DNA of 56,346 bases from Porphyra umbilicalis (Eukaryota > Rhodophyta > Bangiophyceae > Bangiales > Bangiaceae): positions 1 through 56,346 of the forward strand of contig KV919171.1 in assembly GCA_002049455.2 (NCBI GenBank). The letters run 5' to 3'. The notes under the pieces are model-generated. The model worked only from the letters and a program-made list of their open reading frames with translations, ran no database searches and was not told the origin of the DNA. Positions 1 to 10,606 of the stretch are shown here, one piece after another. Position numbers and translations under genes: made by a program. Position 1 is the stretch's first letter. Each line of letters begins with the position of its first letter.

Positions 1-1840
1 TCAGCCACGCTGCAAAGCAACCCCCCTCGGCAGGGCTGCGGCCGAGGCCGCATACCACGACCCCACAAGCCCTCAAGCTAAGAACATTCCCCGAGCTAAG
101 CTGCGGCCGTTGGCGCTAGTCATTTCCAGCCCAGAACAAAAGAAGCACAAGCTCCCAATGGTTGACTGCGGCCGCAGCCGCGAGCCACCCCCCGCCCAGC
201 CCGCGTGCAAAACACGCCCCCTCAGCTAGGCTCCGGCCGAAGCCACAAGCCACCACCTCCCAATCTCCCAAGCAGGACTGTTCCCGGGCTAGGCTGCGGC
301 TGCAGCAGCAGGCCATCATAGCCTCAGTCCCTTTGCAGAACGTCCCTCCGATGCAAGGCCGCGGCCAAGGCTGCAAGCCACCACCCCCCCAGACCCAAAG
401 CAAAGCAATGTCCCCTGGGCTAGGCTGCGGCCGCGGCCGCAGGCCACCACTCCCCCAGCCCATCTTGCAAAACTACCCCCCTCGGCTAGGCTGCGGCCGA
501 AGCCGCAAGACACCACCCCCTCATCCTCTCACAACACAAGTTCCCAGGGCTGGGCAACGGCGTCAGCCGCCAGCTACCGTCCCCTCAGCCCTCTTGCAAA
601 GCAACCCCCCCCCGCCCAGGCTCTGGCCGAGGCCGCAAGCCATCACCCCACTAGTCCCAAAGCAACGCGATGTCCCCAGAGATACGCTGGGGCCGCAGCC
701 GCAAGCCATCACCCCCCCAGCGCCCATGCGAAACAAACTCCCTCATCGAGGCTGCGGCGGGAGCCGCAATCCACCACCTCCCCATCGTCTCACAACGCAC
801 TATCCCAGGGCTACGGAGCCGTAGCCGCCCGCGACCGCCCCCTCAGCCCCATCGCAAACCTTCCCCCCCCGGCTCGGCTCTGGCCAAGGCCGCAAGCCAT
901 CACCCCCTACCTCAACAACTTTCACACCAAACGTTCGGCACCCATCCATCGCCCAGGGGCTAGGATGCGGACAACCGCCAGCCACCACCGCCGCACCAAG
1001 CGCTACGCACCCATTCACCCCCCCAGGCTAGGTCAAAAGCCAAGACCCCCGCACCAAGCGCTCCGCACCGGTCCACCCCCACAGGCTAGGCTGCGGTATT
1101 CCGCGAGCCAACACACCCGCACCAAGCGTTCGGTACCCATCCACCCCCGCATGCGCGGCCGCGAGACAACACCTTCGCACAAAACGCTCCGCACCCGTCC
1201 ATCCCTCCAAGGCTAGGCTGCAAATCACCCCGAGCCGAAACCCCCACACTAAACGCTACAGCTTTAGCCACCCACCCAATTCTATGCTGCAGAGCACCGC
1301 CAGCCGAAACCCCCGCACCAGACGCTCCGCACCCAGCCACCCCCCCAGGCTGGGCTGCGGTAAATCGCAAGCCAACACCCATGGAGCAAACCCTCCGCTC
1401 CCATCCACCTGCCCAGGCTAAGCTCCAGACAACCGTTAGCCAATACCTCCGCACCAAACGCTCCGCCCCGATCACCCCCCCCAGGCTAGGCTGCGGACAA
1501 CCTCGAGCCAACACACACGCACCACGTGCTCCGCACGCATCCATCTCATGCTGGGATGCGGCCATCGACGAGCTAACACCCATGAGGCAAACGCTCCGTA
1601 CTCATCCACCCGCCCAGGCTAGGCTGCGGAAAATCTCCAAACAGCACTCCGGCACAAAGCGCTCCGCACCCATCCGACCCCGAGGCTGGGCTGCGGAAGA
1701 CCGCAAGCCAACACCACCGCACTAAACGCACCTTACCCAACTACGTCTTCACGCCAGGCTACGGTAATCAGCCAGCGAACACTCATGCACTGAACGCTCC
1801 GGACCCATGCACCCCGCGCGACTGGGCTACGGAAGTGACC
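1..1840. repeat. Degenerate satellite, two related subfamilies
   Basis: The stretch is built from diverged copies of a unit of about 55-65 bases that contains GGCTAGGCTGCGGCC followed by CGCAAGCCA and a C-rich tail. From about 960 the unit changes to one with GCTCCGCACCCATCCACCC before the same GGCTAGGCTGCGG core. Copies differ by many substitutions, so the array is old. Open frames here run in several frames on both strands, as expected of a GC-rich repeat with few stops, and I see no gene. Confidence 0.8.
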
Positions 1841-1884
1841 AAGGCAACACGTCCGCACCAAGCGCTTGACACCCGTCCACCCCA

Positions 1885-2262
1885 ATTGGACGCGCAAGGC
1901 ATCGTTGTCGGTGCCGTCGGCAGTCCCTACCTAGGACGCGTACGGCGCCATTCCTGGCGCAGTCGGCAGTCCAAACCAACACAAAGCGGAAACGCACAGG
2001 GCACCGCTGTTGGTGCCGTTGGCTTTCCCCCCCGTGGGACGCGCAGGGCGCTGTCCTCAGCGCCGTGGGCAGTCCGTACCAACACTGAATGGAGACGCGC
2101 AGGGCACTGTTGCCGGTGCCGTCGGCAGTCCCCCCCTTGGGCGCGCAGGGCGCCGTTCCCGGCGCCGTCGCGGTCCTCACCACCACGAAACGGGGACGCG
2201 CAGGGCACCGTTGCCGATGCGGTCGGCAGTTCCCCCCCTTGGACGCGCAGGGCGCGCAAATA
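1885..2262. repeat. Third satellite array with a GACGCGCAGGGCACCG core
   Basis: Successive copies carry GACGCGCAGGGCACCG followed by TTGCCGGTGCCGTCGGCAG and then a stretch of C. Spacing alternates around 50-60 bases, suggesting a composite unit. It abuts the preceding satellite but shares no obvious core with it. Open frames across it on both strands look incidental. Confidence 0.7.
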
Positions 2263-2299
2263 TAGCATCGGTGTTCCCCTGGCAATGTCCCCATCCAAG

Positions 2300-4285
2300 C
2301 CCCATCAGTTCCAACCGGACACCTGATTCGATGGGCTTCGATGCCCACCGAGCACCCCCCCGATGGGGTCTCTAACGAAAGCTGACGACCTGGCCTGCTC
2401 ACGGCCGTCCACTGAGTTTGGCTGGCTCGTGAAAACAGCGCCCGCTGCCCTGTCAGAGACGTATGCCCTGTCCGCTTCTTCAAAAACCTGAGCGTCATTG
2501 CCACAAAGGGATGGGCCGCGCCTCCACGGCGATTTGAGAAGAGTGACTGGCCACCTCTTTTAGCTGCGTCGTCAGCGGCTCACCGACCAGCCAAACAAAT
2601 ATACCGATTCCGCTGAGACTGTCACGCACAGAAACTAGGCTGAAAGACGTGGCAGGTCGCCCGCGTTCCGCCGCCCCACCGCAAAGCACCAGACGATGGG
2701 CAATTAGTATTTCAAATCGAATGACATCGATAAAATATGTGTCGAAGAGCTGATTCGATTGAGTATAACTGTTTTACCGCCAAATGTGGATCACTCGATT
2801 GCAGGATACGTATATTCTGTATGCGGCCTTGTCCAGGTACAGTCTTTCTCCATTCCTGTAGCTTCTTTTATTATGCACCCCTGCATAGAAATGAGACATC
2901 ATTGCACTGGGAGGAAGGGCGATTCGGCCATCTTCTGCACGAAAAAACAGGGCTACTTGAGGATTCGTCAGGCGACGAAAAGGGTGGACAGCCTTTGAGG
3001 AAGACTGTATCTCGAATCTGCACGGTCGGACGGCCCTGCGGCACTCGCCATGAGCGTCCCAGATATCGATAGAATGCTTATCTTCATATGACTAAAATAT
3101 ATATATTCCACCTGGGTCAGGCCATCTGATTGCCGAGTCGCAATGCCTCTGTCGGGGGATCTGGCCCCTCTCCTAACAATTGTCGGGTGCCGCCGCCGCG
3201 CCACGGCAGGTACCGCTTTGCTCGTTCCCCCGGCCTCTCTGGGTGGCGACGGCCGGCTCTCTCATACCGGGTTTGTCCCGTCATTCGAGCCATCGAGCCT
3301 CACGCTGCCGTGAGCCTTCTCCCCCGCCGGCGGCTGCCCTTTCTTCTGGGTTCCTGTGCCAGGCCGTCAGGCGCCGCCCGTTCGCAAGACGCCGCGGCCG
3401 CTGTTGCCCGTTGCTCTCTCCCCTCGGTGGCTCCTCGCTGCGCCGGCGGCGCGGCTGGTGCGATGAGGGGCGTCCGCCGGCCGCCGATGCCCGGCGTCGG
3501 CGGATTTTCAATGCCCGCCGTCTCGTTGCAAGAGGACGACTGCCCGTTTCCGGTACGAGTGACGCAGCTGGACACCGTTGGTGCACTCCTCATGCGTGTC
3601 GGACTGCGTCCCGACGAGCTGGACGGCTCTTCTTCTCGACCGCTGCTTGTGAATTGTGCACGCACGCGGCCTGGGTGTGCGGGACCAAGCCAAGGAAAGA
3701 ACGCGGCTTAACGCAGCCAAGTGGTCCGTGGGCCCCCGGGAGGTGGGATGTGAAATTGGCGGCGGCGGCTCTGCCCCCGCCCACCACCCCCACCTGTGAT
3801 TGCTGCAGGCGGCGGCGGCCGCTGATGCGGCGGCGGCGGCCGTCGACGCCGCTTCGGCGTCAGCCGTCGACGCTACCCAAGCAGCTGGCGGGCGCTTTCG
3901 GGAGGGGGCTGATTGGCCGGGATCACTACGACGGCGGGCTGGTGGCGGAGGGCGACACGTCGGCCTCGACAGGAGCCGAGGGCCGGAAGCGATGGCTCCA
4001 GAGGTGGGGGCCGTGCGGTGGGGAGAGTGAAGTGTCTGAGGTGGCGGCAGTGTCATTGTCGCCGTCGGAGCCAGGGGATGCTGGAACGGGGTGTGAGGGA
4101 GTCGGTAGTGTTGACAGGCAGTCAGTTTGTATTCTCTTGGGTGGTGGGGGGGGCGATGCGGTGCACCACCGCCCGCCCCCATTGTAAAGCTGTTGAGGAT
4201 GGCGGCGATGGGAGAGTCCCGCGATTGTTGTCTTACGAAGAGGGAGTCTTTTTGCGTACAGATAACAGTGCAAGTTTATCTCGTT
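2300..4285. other. No convincing gene; lower-GC then GC-rich spacer
   Basis: From 2300 to about 3130 the sequence is of mixed composition with no convincing coding frame. From 3130 to 4190 it becomes GC-rich with overlapping open frames on both strands. The longest plus-strand frame (3180-4187) is rich in Arg, Cys, Pro and Ser with no recognisable domain, so I do not call it. Confidence 0.5.
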
Positions 4286-4288
4286 CTA

Positions 4289-6398
4289 TCACGTCTCCTC
4301 ATTCGTCACCGGGGCTTCCTTCCTTTCAGCAGCAAATGCTAACATCTCGGCTTCTCGCTCATGTGGTGGGAAAGGGGGACGCGGCAGGCCAGCTCGGTCG
4401 GCGTCTAGCGATGGTACCCGTGACTCAGCCTCCGCCAGCCACTCCTCCCAGGTAATGGCAACAGACCCAGAAATGCGCGTGACATGCTTGTAGCGCCAAA
4501 AGTGGTCGCCCATCATGACCGCGTGCAGCTCGACGACGTACTGCAGGGCGTCGGCATCCGTCATCACGCCCGGCTTTGTCATTGCCAAGATGTGTAGCTG
4601 GTCATACGTCCGCATCTCGCGACCCTTGTTGCCTCTGCGCGCCCACCGCCAGGACGACACCATCAGCCCGATGGAGGCCTCGGACATGCCCTTGAGGATG
4701 TTAGATGGAATACGCATGAAGACGTCATGGACGGAAGGCCACTTCTTCGTCTCCGGGTTGAAGTACGTCAGCATGATGCCGACCGCCGTCATCATGCGGA
4801 CCATCGTCCGGTCGTGCCGCCCCTTGCTGTCCAAGCTGCCAGCTTCGGCAGCTCCAGCTGCACGGCCCATTTCGGCCTTTGACGCGCCCACCGACTTGCC
4901 GCTTTTCTTGTGCGTCTGGGCGGGGTCTGCGCGGGCGGAACCGGGACGGAGCACTCTCATGAGCGCTGTCAGTGGCTTTTAAGACCGCCGAAACTGCCTT
5001 ACCACCACCAGGGCGCGAGCGTGCAGCCGATGTGTCGCCGCCGCCCTCCTCCGAGCCGTCGTATAAGAATTCCTCACCAGGAAAAATGGTTCCGTCTTGT
5101 CCGTCGGCTTCATTGATGGGACCGCCATCGAAAGAGGGCAGCAGGTCAGGGTTTGCACCGGGCATTGCGCGCGCGTCTTTTAGGTCAGACGCACCAAGAC
5201 CGGCGATTGCGCTGGCAAAGCCTGTCAGAGATGGCGACGGGGCGTCGTCGTGTTGCAACGTGTCGTTCACAGCCGCAGACGCAGCCTCCAGGGCGCAAGC
5301 AACAGCGTCCTGATCTCTTCTAGAAGGTGAAGGCGGGTTGCCGCAAACGTAGGCTCCGCCCGTGTTTCGGGCAGCGCAATTGCCCCACGCGTATGGCACT
5401 ACAGCGGGCGGCAGCGTGGCGACCACATGGACAGTTCCACCAGATCCGGCCAGCGCCACGTCCGGCGGCGACGCGTGCGGTGAAGAGGTAGAGTCCGCCG
5501 TCTCGTTGCCGAGCGTCGTATTGACGCCCCCCACGACACGGCCGGACCCGGCAGGCGCCGTGAGCGGCTGCAACGCGCGAGCTGGCGAAACGGCCGCCGT
5601 AGTGTTGGTGCCGTGCGGTGAGGTGCCTCCGCCGTCGACGCGGCCGGTCCCCGCAGGCCCCGCGGACGGCGGCAGCGCGTGCAGCAGCGCGGTGGGCGCC
5701 GTTGTGTTGTTTCCGCTGCCGGCGGGGCTGCCATCAGCAGCAGACGGCGGCAGCGCGCGCGGCGGCGCGGTGGGCGCCGTGGTGTTGTTGCCGCTCCCGG
5801 TGGGGCTGCCATCAGCAGCGGACGGCGGCAGCGCGCGCGGCGGCGCGGTGGGCGCCGTGGTGTTGTTTCCGCTCCCGGCGGGGCTGCCATCAGCAGCGGA
5901 CGGCGGCAGCGCGCGCGGCGGCACGGTGGGCGCCGTGGTGTTGATGCCTCTCCCGGCGGGGCTGCCATCAGCACCGGACGGCGGCAGCGCGCGCGGCGGC
6001 GCGGTGGGCGCCGTGGTGTTGTTGCTGCTCCCGGCGGGGCTGCCATCAGCAGTTCCATTCGTAGCTTTGCCTGCGTCGCTGGCGCTATCCTCGTCGGAGC
6101 AGCCGTCGGCAGTACCGGCGTCGCTACCAAACACCTCGCTCAGCTCCTCGCTGGTAGCCTTAGTAGCCTTCCCGCGAGCGCGCTTGCGACCTTGCCTCGA
6201 AGTTGGCTGGTTGGCTTTGAACTGCAGGTTGCGCTTCCGAGTTGCTTGCGCCTTCTTTGTAGCATCCACCCGTGAAGCTCTCAGCTCCATCCGTGTCATC
6301 TTGGTCTTCTTGCTCTTTGGTGCGGCGCTGTCGGACGCCGCCCCTGCGGCACCTCCAGAAGATCGGCCGGCAGGCATCTTTTGACAAGCAACGTACAC
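4289..6398 (-). CDS. Unknown protein with 26-residue tandem repeats, probably spliced
   Basis: I do not recognise this protein. The first part begins at 6398, has a Lys/Arg-rich stretch at about residues 21-73, an acidic patch near 84-102, then five tandem copies of a 26-residue unit containing NTTAPTAPPRALPPS (about residues 110-240). The second part (4965-4289) is in a different frame and is less biased, with features such as WPSVHD and FWRYKH that look like a folded domain. Removing a 37-nt segment at 5002-4966, which starts GTAAGG and ends CTGACAG, joins the frames exactly into about 690 codons. Such a short intron is unusual, so a one-base frameshift is the alternative. The repeats and lysine-rich start would suit a mobile-element protein, but that is inference. 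Confidence 0.6.
5680..6071 (-). repeat. 78-bp coding minisatellite, five units
   Basis: Five head-to-tail 78-bp units encode the 26-residue repeat of the surrounding gene. The central units are almost identical and the outer ones more diverged, as expected of unequal exchange. The period is a multiple of three, so copy-number change preserves the frame. Confidence 0.8.
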
Positions 6399-6399
6399 A

Positions 6400-7550
6400 A
6401 AGAAACGAGAAGAGGATAGATCCCAGCAGATATACAGTGGTTAGAACAGACGAACAAGCGCGCACTTGTAAGCACGAAAATCCTCCAACGGAAAACATGT
6501 GTTGCCATAGCGTCCATGGTCACAGAATAACAGCACAAACACTGTAATAGACGCGCAAAAACAACATTGCGTGCACACGCGGGAAAAAACATCACGCAGC
6601 AAGATGTCAAACAGATGGCCTCATCGTGTGGAAAGCACGTACCATGAAGAAGGGATGCAGCACGAAGCACCTTGCGGCAAACCACAATCAGATTTATGAC
6701 TCAGACCAAATGCGACTCTGTTGGAGCACCCCAACGGAGAAGAGCTGCGCACAGGCCAGTAAACAGCGCGTCAGGTACTCGCGTCACGAGGTGCTCCAAC
6801 AGCGTGCCCTTCGAAAGGGCGGCAACGACGCAACACCCGAGCGAGCAGAGCACCAAACGTGCCCTGCAATCCGGCATCTAATTGTAATGGCAAATACTCA
6901 GGCTGAGACCGACACGATGTGTATACACTGTCTCCGAAACCGACACGATGTGTATACACTTTCAGTATGGTTTCAAATGAGAGAAGCTCATTGAACCGTT
7001 GATGAAGTTTCTCATCTCTATGTCTAATTGTAGATCAAATTGTGAAACAGTACTAGAAAGGTCAATCGCAGCAATGCACTTCCGAAATTCACCCACATGC
7101 TGGCCTCGTCGCCGGCCCACAAACTGGGCCAGCCTCCCATGGCATCGTTTCTGCTTCACAGGCCCAAGCTGGAGCACACGCCAGTCTCCCGGGTCTGAAA
7201 AAAAAGAGAAACAGACAGATGAACATGGGACTACATACGCCACACGTGAACGCGACCACTAACAAGTGCCTAAGATCTGGAGTCCGACCGCGAGGCAAGT
7301 GCCGCACAATACTTGTGCACTTCGTTGTAAGGGAACGACGCACCGCAACTCTCACGGGCAGCTCGCTCCCGACGGAGAACAACACGCAAAGCGCTCCAGC
7401 CACCATATCTTGTGGCCGCCTTAGCGATTGCCCCGCGCTTGGACAGCATAGAAGAACACCCCCGCCCAAACAATTGCTTGTTTGATGCCATAGCAACACA
7501 TGTGGTCGACCCGCATACGAGCGTCTTGAGCGCCGGGGAGCCGTTGAGCC
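6400..7550. other. Intergenic, no gene seen; short direct repeat inside
   Basis: Mixed composition with no convincing coding frame. The string ACCGACACGATGTGTATACA occurs at 6908 and again at 6939. Each copy holds the 10-bp palindrome GTGTATACAC. Confidence 0.55.
6908..6960. repeat. Two 22-bp direct repeats with palindromic core
   Basis: Two identical 22-bp copies 31 bases apart, each containing GTGTATACAC. The layout resembles a double binding site, but no neighbouring promoter is evident, so a regulatory role is only a possibility. Confidence 0.5.
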
Positions 7551-7554
7551 CACT

Positions 7555-8244
7555 CTACCAGGAGTCCTGGACGGCATACAGCATCTTGTCCCAGTCCTTC
7601 GGTAGCGGAGGCAGCGTGAACGGCTTCACTTGAATCTTGACTGGCGCTCGAATTGGCAGTGAGCTTCCAGCGGATGGCTTGCGGCAATGGTAACAAAGGG
7701 TGCCCTGGTCGGTTGTAGGAGGTGATGCCGGCGTGTTTTCGACGCTCGACAGCGGGAGCGAACAGATGCCGTTCTGCTTGTCAGAGGGCTGGTCGGACGG
7801 GTTTCCATAGACTACTGCGGCTAAGACCTTGGCGGACATAGTCATCTGCGCTGGAAGCCCACGACGTGCCGCTCCACGGCGATGGTTGACCTCAAATTTC
7901 CCGATCTTGTTCTTGATTGCGTCACAAAGTGCCTTGGCGACGCGAGTGGGGGGCATCTGGGCTCCGTTTGCGGCGAGCGCTCTTGGGAAGCGCAGGTGAC
8001 CGTCGAGGTTTTCGGGCAGCTGCCTTGGGACGAAGGCGCGGTGCAAGGGGTTGATAGCTGCTGTCAGCGGAAGATGCGGGCGCGCAGATGCCACGTCAGA
8101 ACGACGTTCAGAACTAAGCGGCGGGTCATTCCGGCCACCTTGTCTCGTTGAAGAGGATGCCGGGTCTGACGCAGCACACGATGAGGCTTCACCTTGCATC
8201 ATTGCTCGTTGGCCAAGCTGGAGGAGCTTCCAGATGGGAGGCAC
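7555..8244 (-). CDS. Unknown 229-residue protein divergent from the recombinase
   Basis: Unrecognised. The frame begins at 8244 with MPPIWKLLQLGQ and has mixed, non-repetitive composition, unlike the shadow frames around it. The middle part (around AKALCDAIKNKIGKFEVNHR) is predicted by eye to be helical. The end has a CYHC pair that might bind metal. It is transcribed away from the tyrosine recombinase gene, with about 400 bases between the starts, so the two may share a promoter region and belong to one element. The coding call rests on composition and continuity only. Confidence 0.5.
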   Translation of the reverse strand: MPPIWKLLQLGQRAMMQGEASSCAASDPASSSTRQGGRNDPPLSSERRSDVASARPHLPLTAAINPLHRAFVPRQLPENLDGHLRFPRALAANGAQMPPTRVAKALCDAIKNKIGKFEVNHRRGAARRGLPAQMTMSAKVLAAVVYGNPSDQPSDKQNGICSLPLSSVENTPASPPTTDQGTLCYHCRKPSAGSSLPIRAPVKIQVKPFTLPPLPKDWDKMLYAVQDSW

Positions 8245-8409
8245 GTAGGTTGGGGACTGTGTTGCATCCTCAACGACAGCTGGACCCTCGTCTCAGAAAC
8301 GCTTATGTCGTTAAAAAGCACGACGGTGCGCGGCGGCTGGCGATACTGGCCAATCACACCAAGAGGAGCGCTCTGCCTGAGTCAGACAGCAAGGAAATCC
8401 CAATGTACG

Positions 8410-8423
8410 ATTGTACGTACAAT
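8410..8423. promoter_or_regulatory. 14-bp perfect palindrome between divergent genes
   Basis: ATTGTACGTACAAT is its own reverse complement and lies between the start at 8244 on the minus strand and the start at 8644 on the plus strand. It could be a binding site for an element-encoded protein; this is inference from position and symmetry. Confidence 0.35.
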
Positions 8424-8643
8424 TGTTTACCGATTCTCATACTTGTTGGGAATCTTCAATGCGTTGGGCAATGCCTCTGCCAGCCGTATACACGGCTATT
8501 AGTTGGGCGGTGAGGCTGTGTTTCGCCCCTTTGCCTTGCTCGCAGTGCTGTCGCCGTCCCAGTATTCGCTCCGTGCAGCCATCATTCGCTCGTGCGCGGA
8601 CACTCGCCGCAGCGGCCTGTGCGGGCTGCCGTGAACGGCAACC

Positions 8644-10155
8644 ATGGCATCCTCCACCAATTCGTCGACAGCGGTGCCGACGAGTTCGGATCTTCCCCAT
8701 TTCGCGATCGGTCGCCTTGCCAACACGCGTTACAACCGCACCAGTGCGGCTGGCCGCGATGCTTGGCTTGAGCACGTGCCGGCATCATCATCGTACGATG
8801 CCGTGGCACTTGCCAAAAAGACCGAGGAGGCAATGCGATCCGACAGCAGCGCTCAAGTTCACAAGGCGATGCGCGCCGACTACGTCGCGTTTTGTGCTCG
8901 CGGAGGTGTGGACCCTTTTGTTGTGACGTCAACCACCGCTGCGCATGTCGCAAACTTCTACAAGTACCGGACGAAGAACTTCCCGCTCGGACTGTCGATG
9001 GCCAAGCATGTCTCCGCTCAGATGACGCTGTTCTTCAAGGAGCTGGGCTGCTCGGGACAGTGGTCAACCGGCAAGGTGGGCATGCGGGACACGTATGTCA
9101 ATGGCAACCCAAACTACAGCGATGACGTCGCCAAGTGTAAGCGCGCCCATAAGGCCGCGCTTGCAGCGCAAGGCCGTGTCCCTGTTCCAATCGACGCGTT
9201 AGAGTACGGGCATATGTGTGTTTACTACGATCACTACATCAAGGACGAAGACGATGTTGCCCCTGCAAGGCTGTACCAGTTTGCGGCCATGATGGTCGCG
9301 ACGTTCAACCTGATGCGGTTTGATGAGGTTACAAAGATCCAGTACGTTGGGTGTCTTGTGCCAGTTTTTTTTTGGCTCTTTTTCATCGACGCACGTACGG
9401 TCGGGGTCGTCCGACTTCGAGCACTGGTGTGTTGTCATGATATCTCTAACTCGCAAGTGACACAAGCGTGGCGGACTACCACTACGCTGTCCCTGGCATG
9501 TGATGCCCACTTGAATGCTGGTATCTTGTACTCTGTTCATCTCAGGCGCGAGAATGTTTTGCTCACCGAGGACGTGTTTGGGAACCCCATGTTTCGAATC
9601 AACATCTTGCAGGGTACCAAGAACTCCCTGACTAGTCATCGTTACTATTTGGAAGGCGGCCCGGGCCTCGCTGGTGATCCTCGGGTTGACCCTGTCCTCG
9701 CCCTTGCCATGTACCTGCTGAAGCGCGGGGAGCTAGCGGGTCCCCTATTTGTGAATTTCAAGAATGTCGGTCGTGACGCGTACGAGATGGACCCGCGCAC
9801 GCCCTTGAAGGATGGAGCGTTTCTCAACGATTTGCGTGATGCCTTCGATGAAGCAGGGGTGGACTCTTACCGGTTTCTCGGTACGCACTCCTTCAAGCGC
9901 GGCGGCGTGCAGCTCTACCGTCTTCTTGGCGTTCCTGACCAAGAGATCAAGGAGCGCGGTCACTGGCAGACGTTCTCGGCGTATTTTGCGTATGTGCAAG
10001 CAAGCAATCGATTGGAGAAGCGATACACGTACACTACGGCGCAAGCGGCCTTGGCTGATGTAATTTCACAAGGAGGAGAGGTGACGGCTGGGGTGCTAGA
10101 AGAGCTGGGGATTGAGGTAGGGCCGCTGCCAAAGCAGGTCGCTCGGTCGAGCTGA
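8644..10155 (+). CDS. Tyrosine recombinase (Crypton/DIRS/phage-integrase fold)
   Basis: Predicted to cut and rejoin DNA through a 3'-phosphotyrosyl link. The start has good context (CAACCATGG). A 204-nt intron (9342-9545, GTACGT...CTCAG) interrupts the frame without shifting it; splicing gives 435 residues and reads MRFDEVTKIQRENVLL across the junction. Catalytic features are R225 (NLMRFDE), K258 in GTKNS, H347 in THSFKRGGVQL, H372 in ERGHW, and a tyrosine at 379 or 382 (AYFAYV). The box reads HSFKRGG, like HSLRRGG of DIRS and Crypton enzymes, but with Lys where the second Arg is usual. The N-terminal 170 residues fit a core-binding domain. No extra C-terminal DNA-binding domain is visible. 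It is followed on the same strand by a RecQ helicase gene. I am confident of the superfamily but not of the subgroup. Confidence 0.87.
   Translation: MASSTNSSTAVPTSSDLPHFAIGRLANTRYNRTSAAGRDAWLEHVPASSSYDAVALAKKTEEAMRSDSSAQVHKAMRADYVAFCARGGVDPFVVTSTTAAHVANFYKYRTKNFPLGLSMAKHVSAQMTLFFKELGCSGQWSTGKVGMRDTYVNGNPNYSDDVAKCKRAHKAALAAQGRVPVPIDALEYGHMCVYYDHYIKDEDDVAPARLYQFAAMMVATFNLMRFDEVTKIQYVGCLVPVFFWLFFIDARTVGVVRLRALVCCHDISNSQVTQAWRTTTTLSLACDAHLNAGILYSVHLRRENVLLTEDVFGNPMFRINILQGTKNSLTSHRYYLEGGPGLAGDPRVDPVLALAMYLLKRGELAGPLFVNFKNVGRDAYEMDPRTPLKDGAFLNDLRDAFDEAGVDSYRFLGTHSFKRGGVQLYRLLGVPDQEIKERGHWQTFSAYFAYVQASNRLEKRYTYTTAQAALADVISQGGEVTAGVLEELGIEVGPLPKQVARSS
9342..9545 (+). other. In-frame intron of the recombinase gene
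   Basis: Donor GTACGTTGGG, acceptor TTCATCTCAG, 204 nt and so a multiple of three. The residues it would encode are Cys/Phe/Trp/Val-rich and interrupt the conserved region just after the catalytic arginine, which argues that it is removed. Confidence 0.75.
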
Positions 10156-10159
10156 TCGG

Positions 10160-10606
10160 GGGCCACCCGTGTACCATGCCGTTTTTTCCCGCGTGTTCCC
10201 GGTCGTAAAGCAATCTTTGACGTACTTCCACAGCAAAACGTGTGTCTGTAGGATGTGCTGGGTCACTACACGCTCTAGGGGTCAATAGGACATGTAGCGT
10301 GAACGGGAAGCGAATTTGGTGGGCATGGACAACAGCTCTGAGCACGACAAGAGGGCAAAACAGTACGTCCCACTACATCTGTCATCGTATGCAGTAGATT
10401 TAGCATGCTAAGTATTGGATGTGCAGATCTCAGTGAACCATATTGCTACCTCAAATTGACCTGACAGTACTGAAGCGAAACCTCAAATTGTGCATTAAGT
10501 TCACACTGTGGTTTTTAATGCATGTGCAATTTGATGGTCGAAAGTTGTGCTGAGTTGTGCGCAAGCAAGGCGGTTCGAAGTCGCCGAGGCTCCCATTTAC
10601 GATGAT
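10160..10606. other. Spacer between recombinase and helicase genes
   Basis: About 450 bases, AT-richer than the flanking genes in its second half. CCTCAAATTG occurs twice near 10450-10490. No convincing frame; it probably holds the recombinase 3' end and the helicase promoter. Confidence 0.5.

Noticed and set aside
3180..4187. 335-residue open frame
   Set aside because: Arg/Cys/Pro/Ser-rich with no domain, and overlapping open frames occur on the other strand. It may hide exons, but I cannot support a gene.
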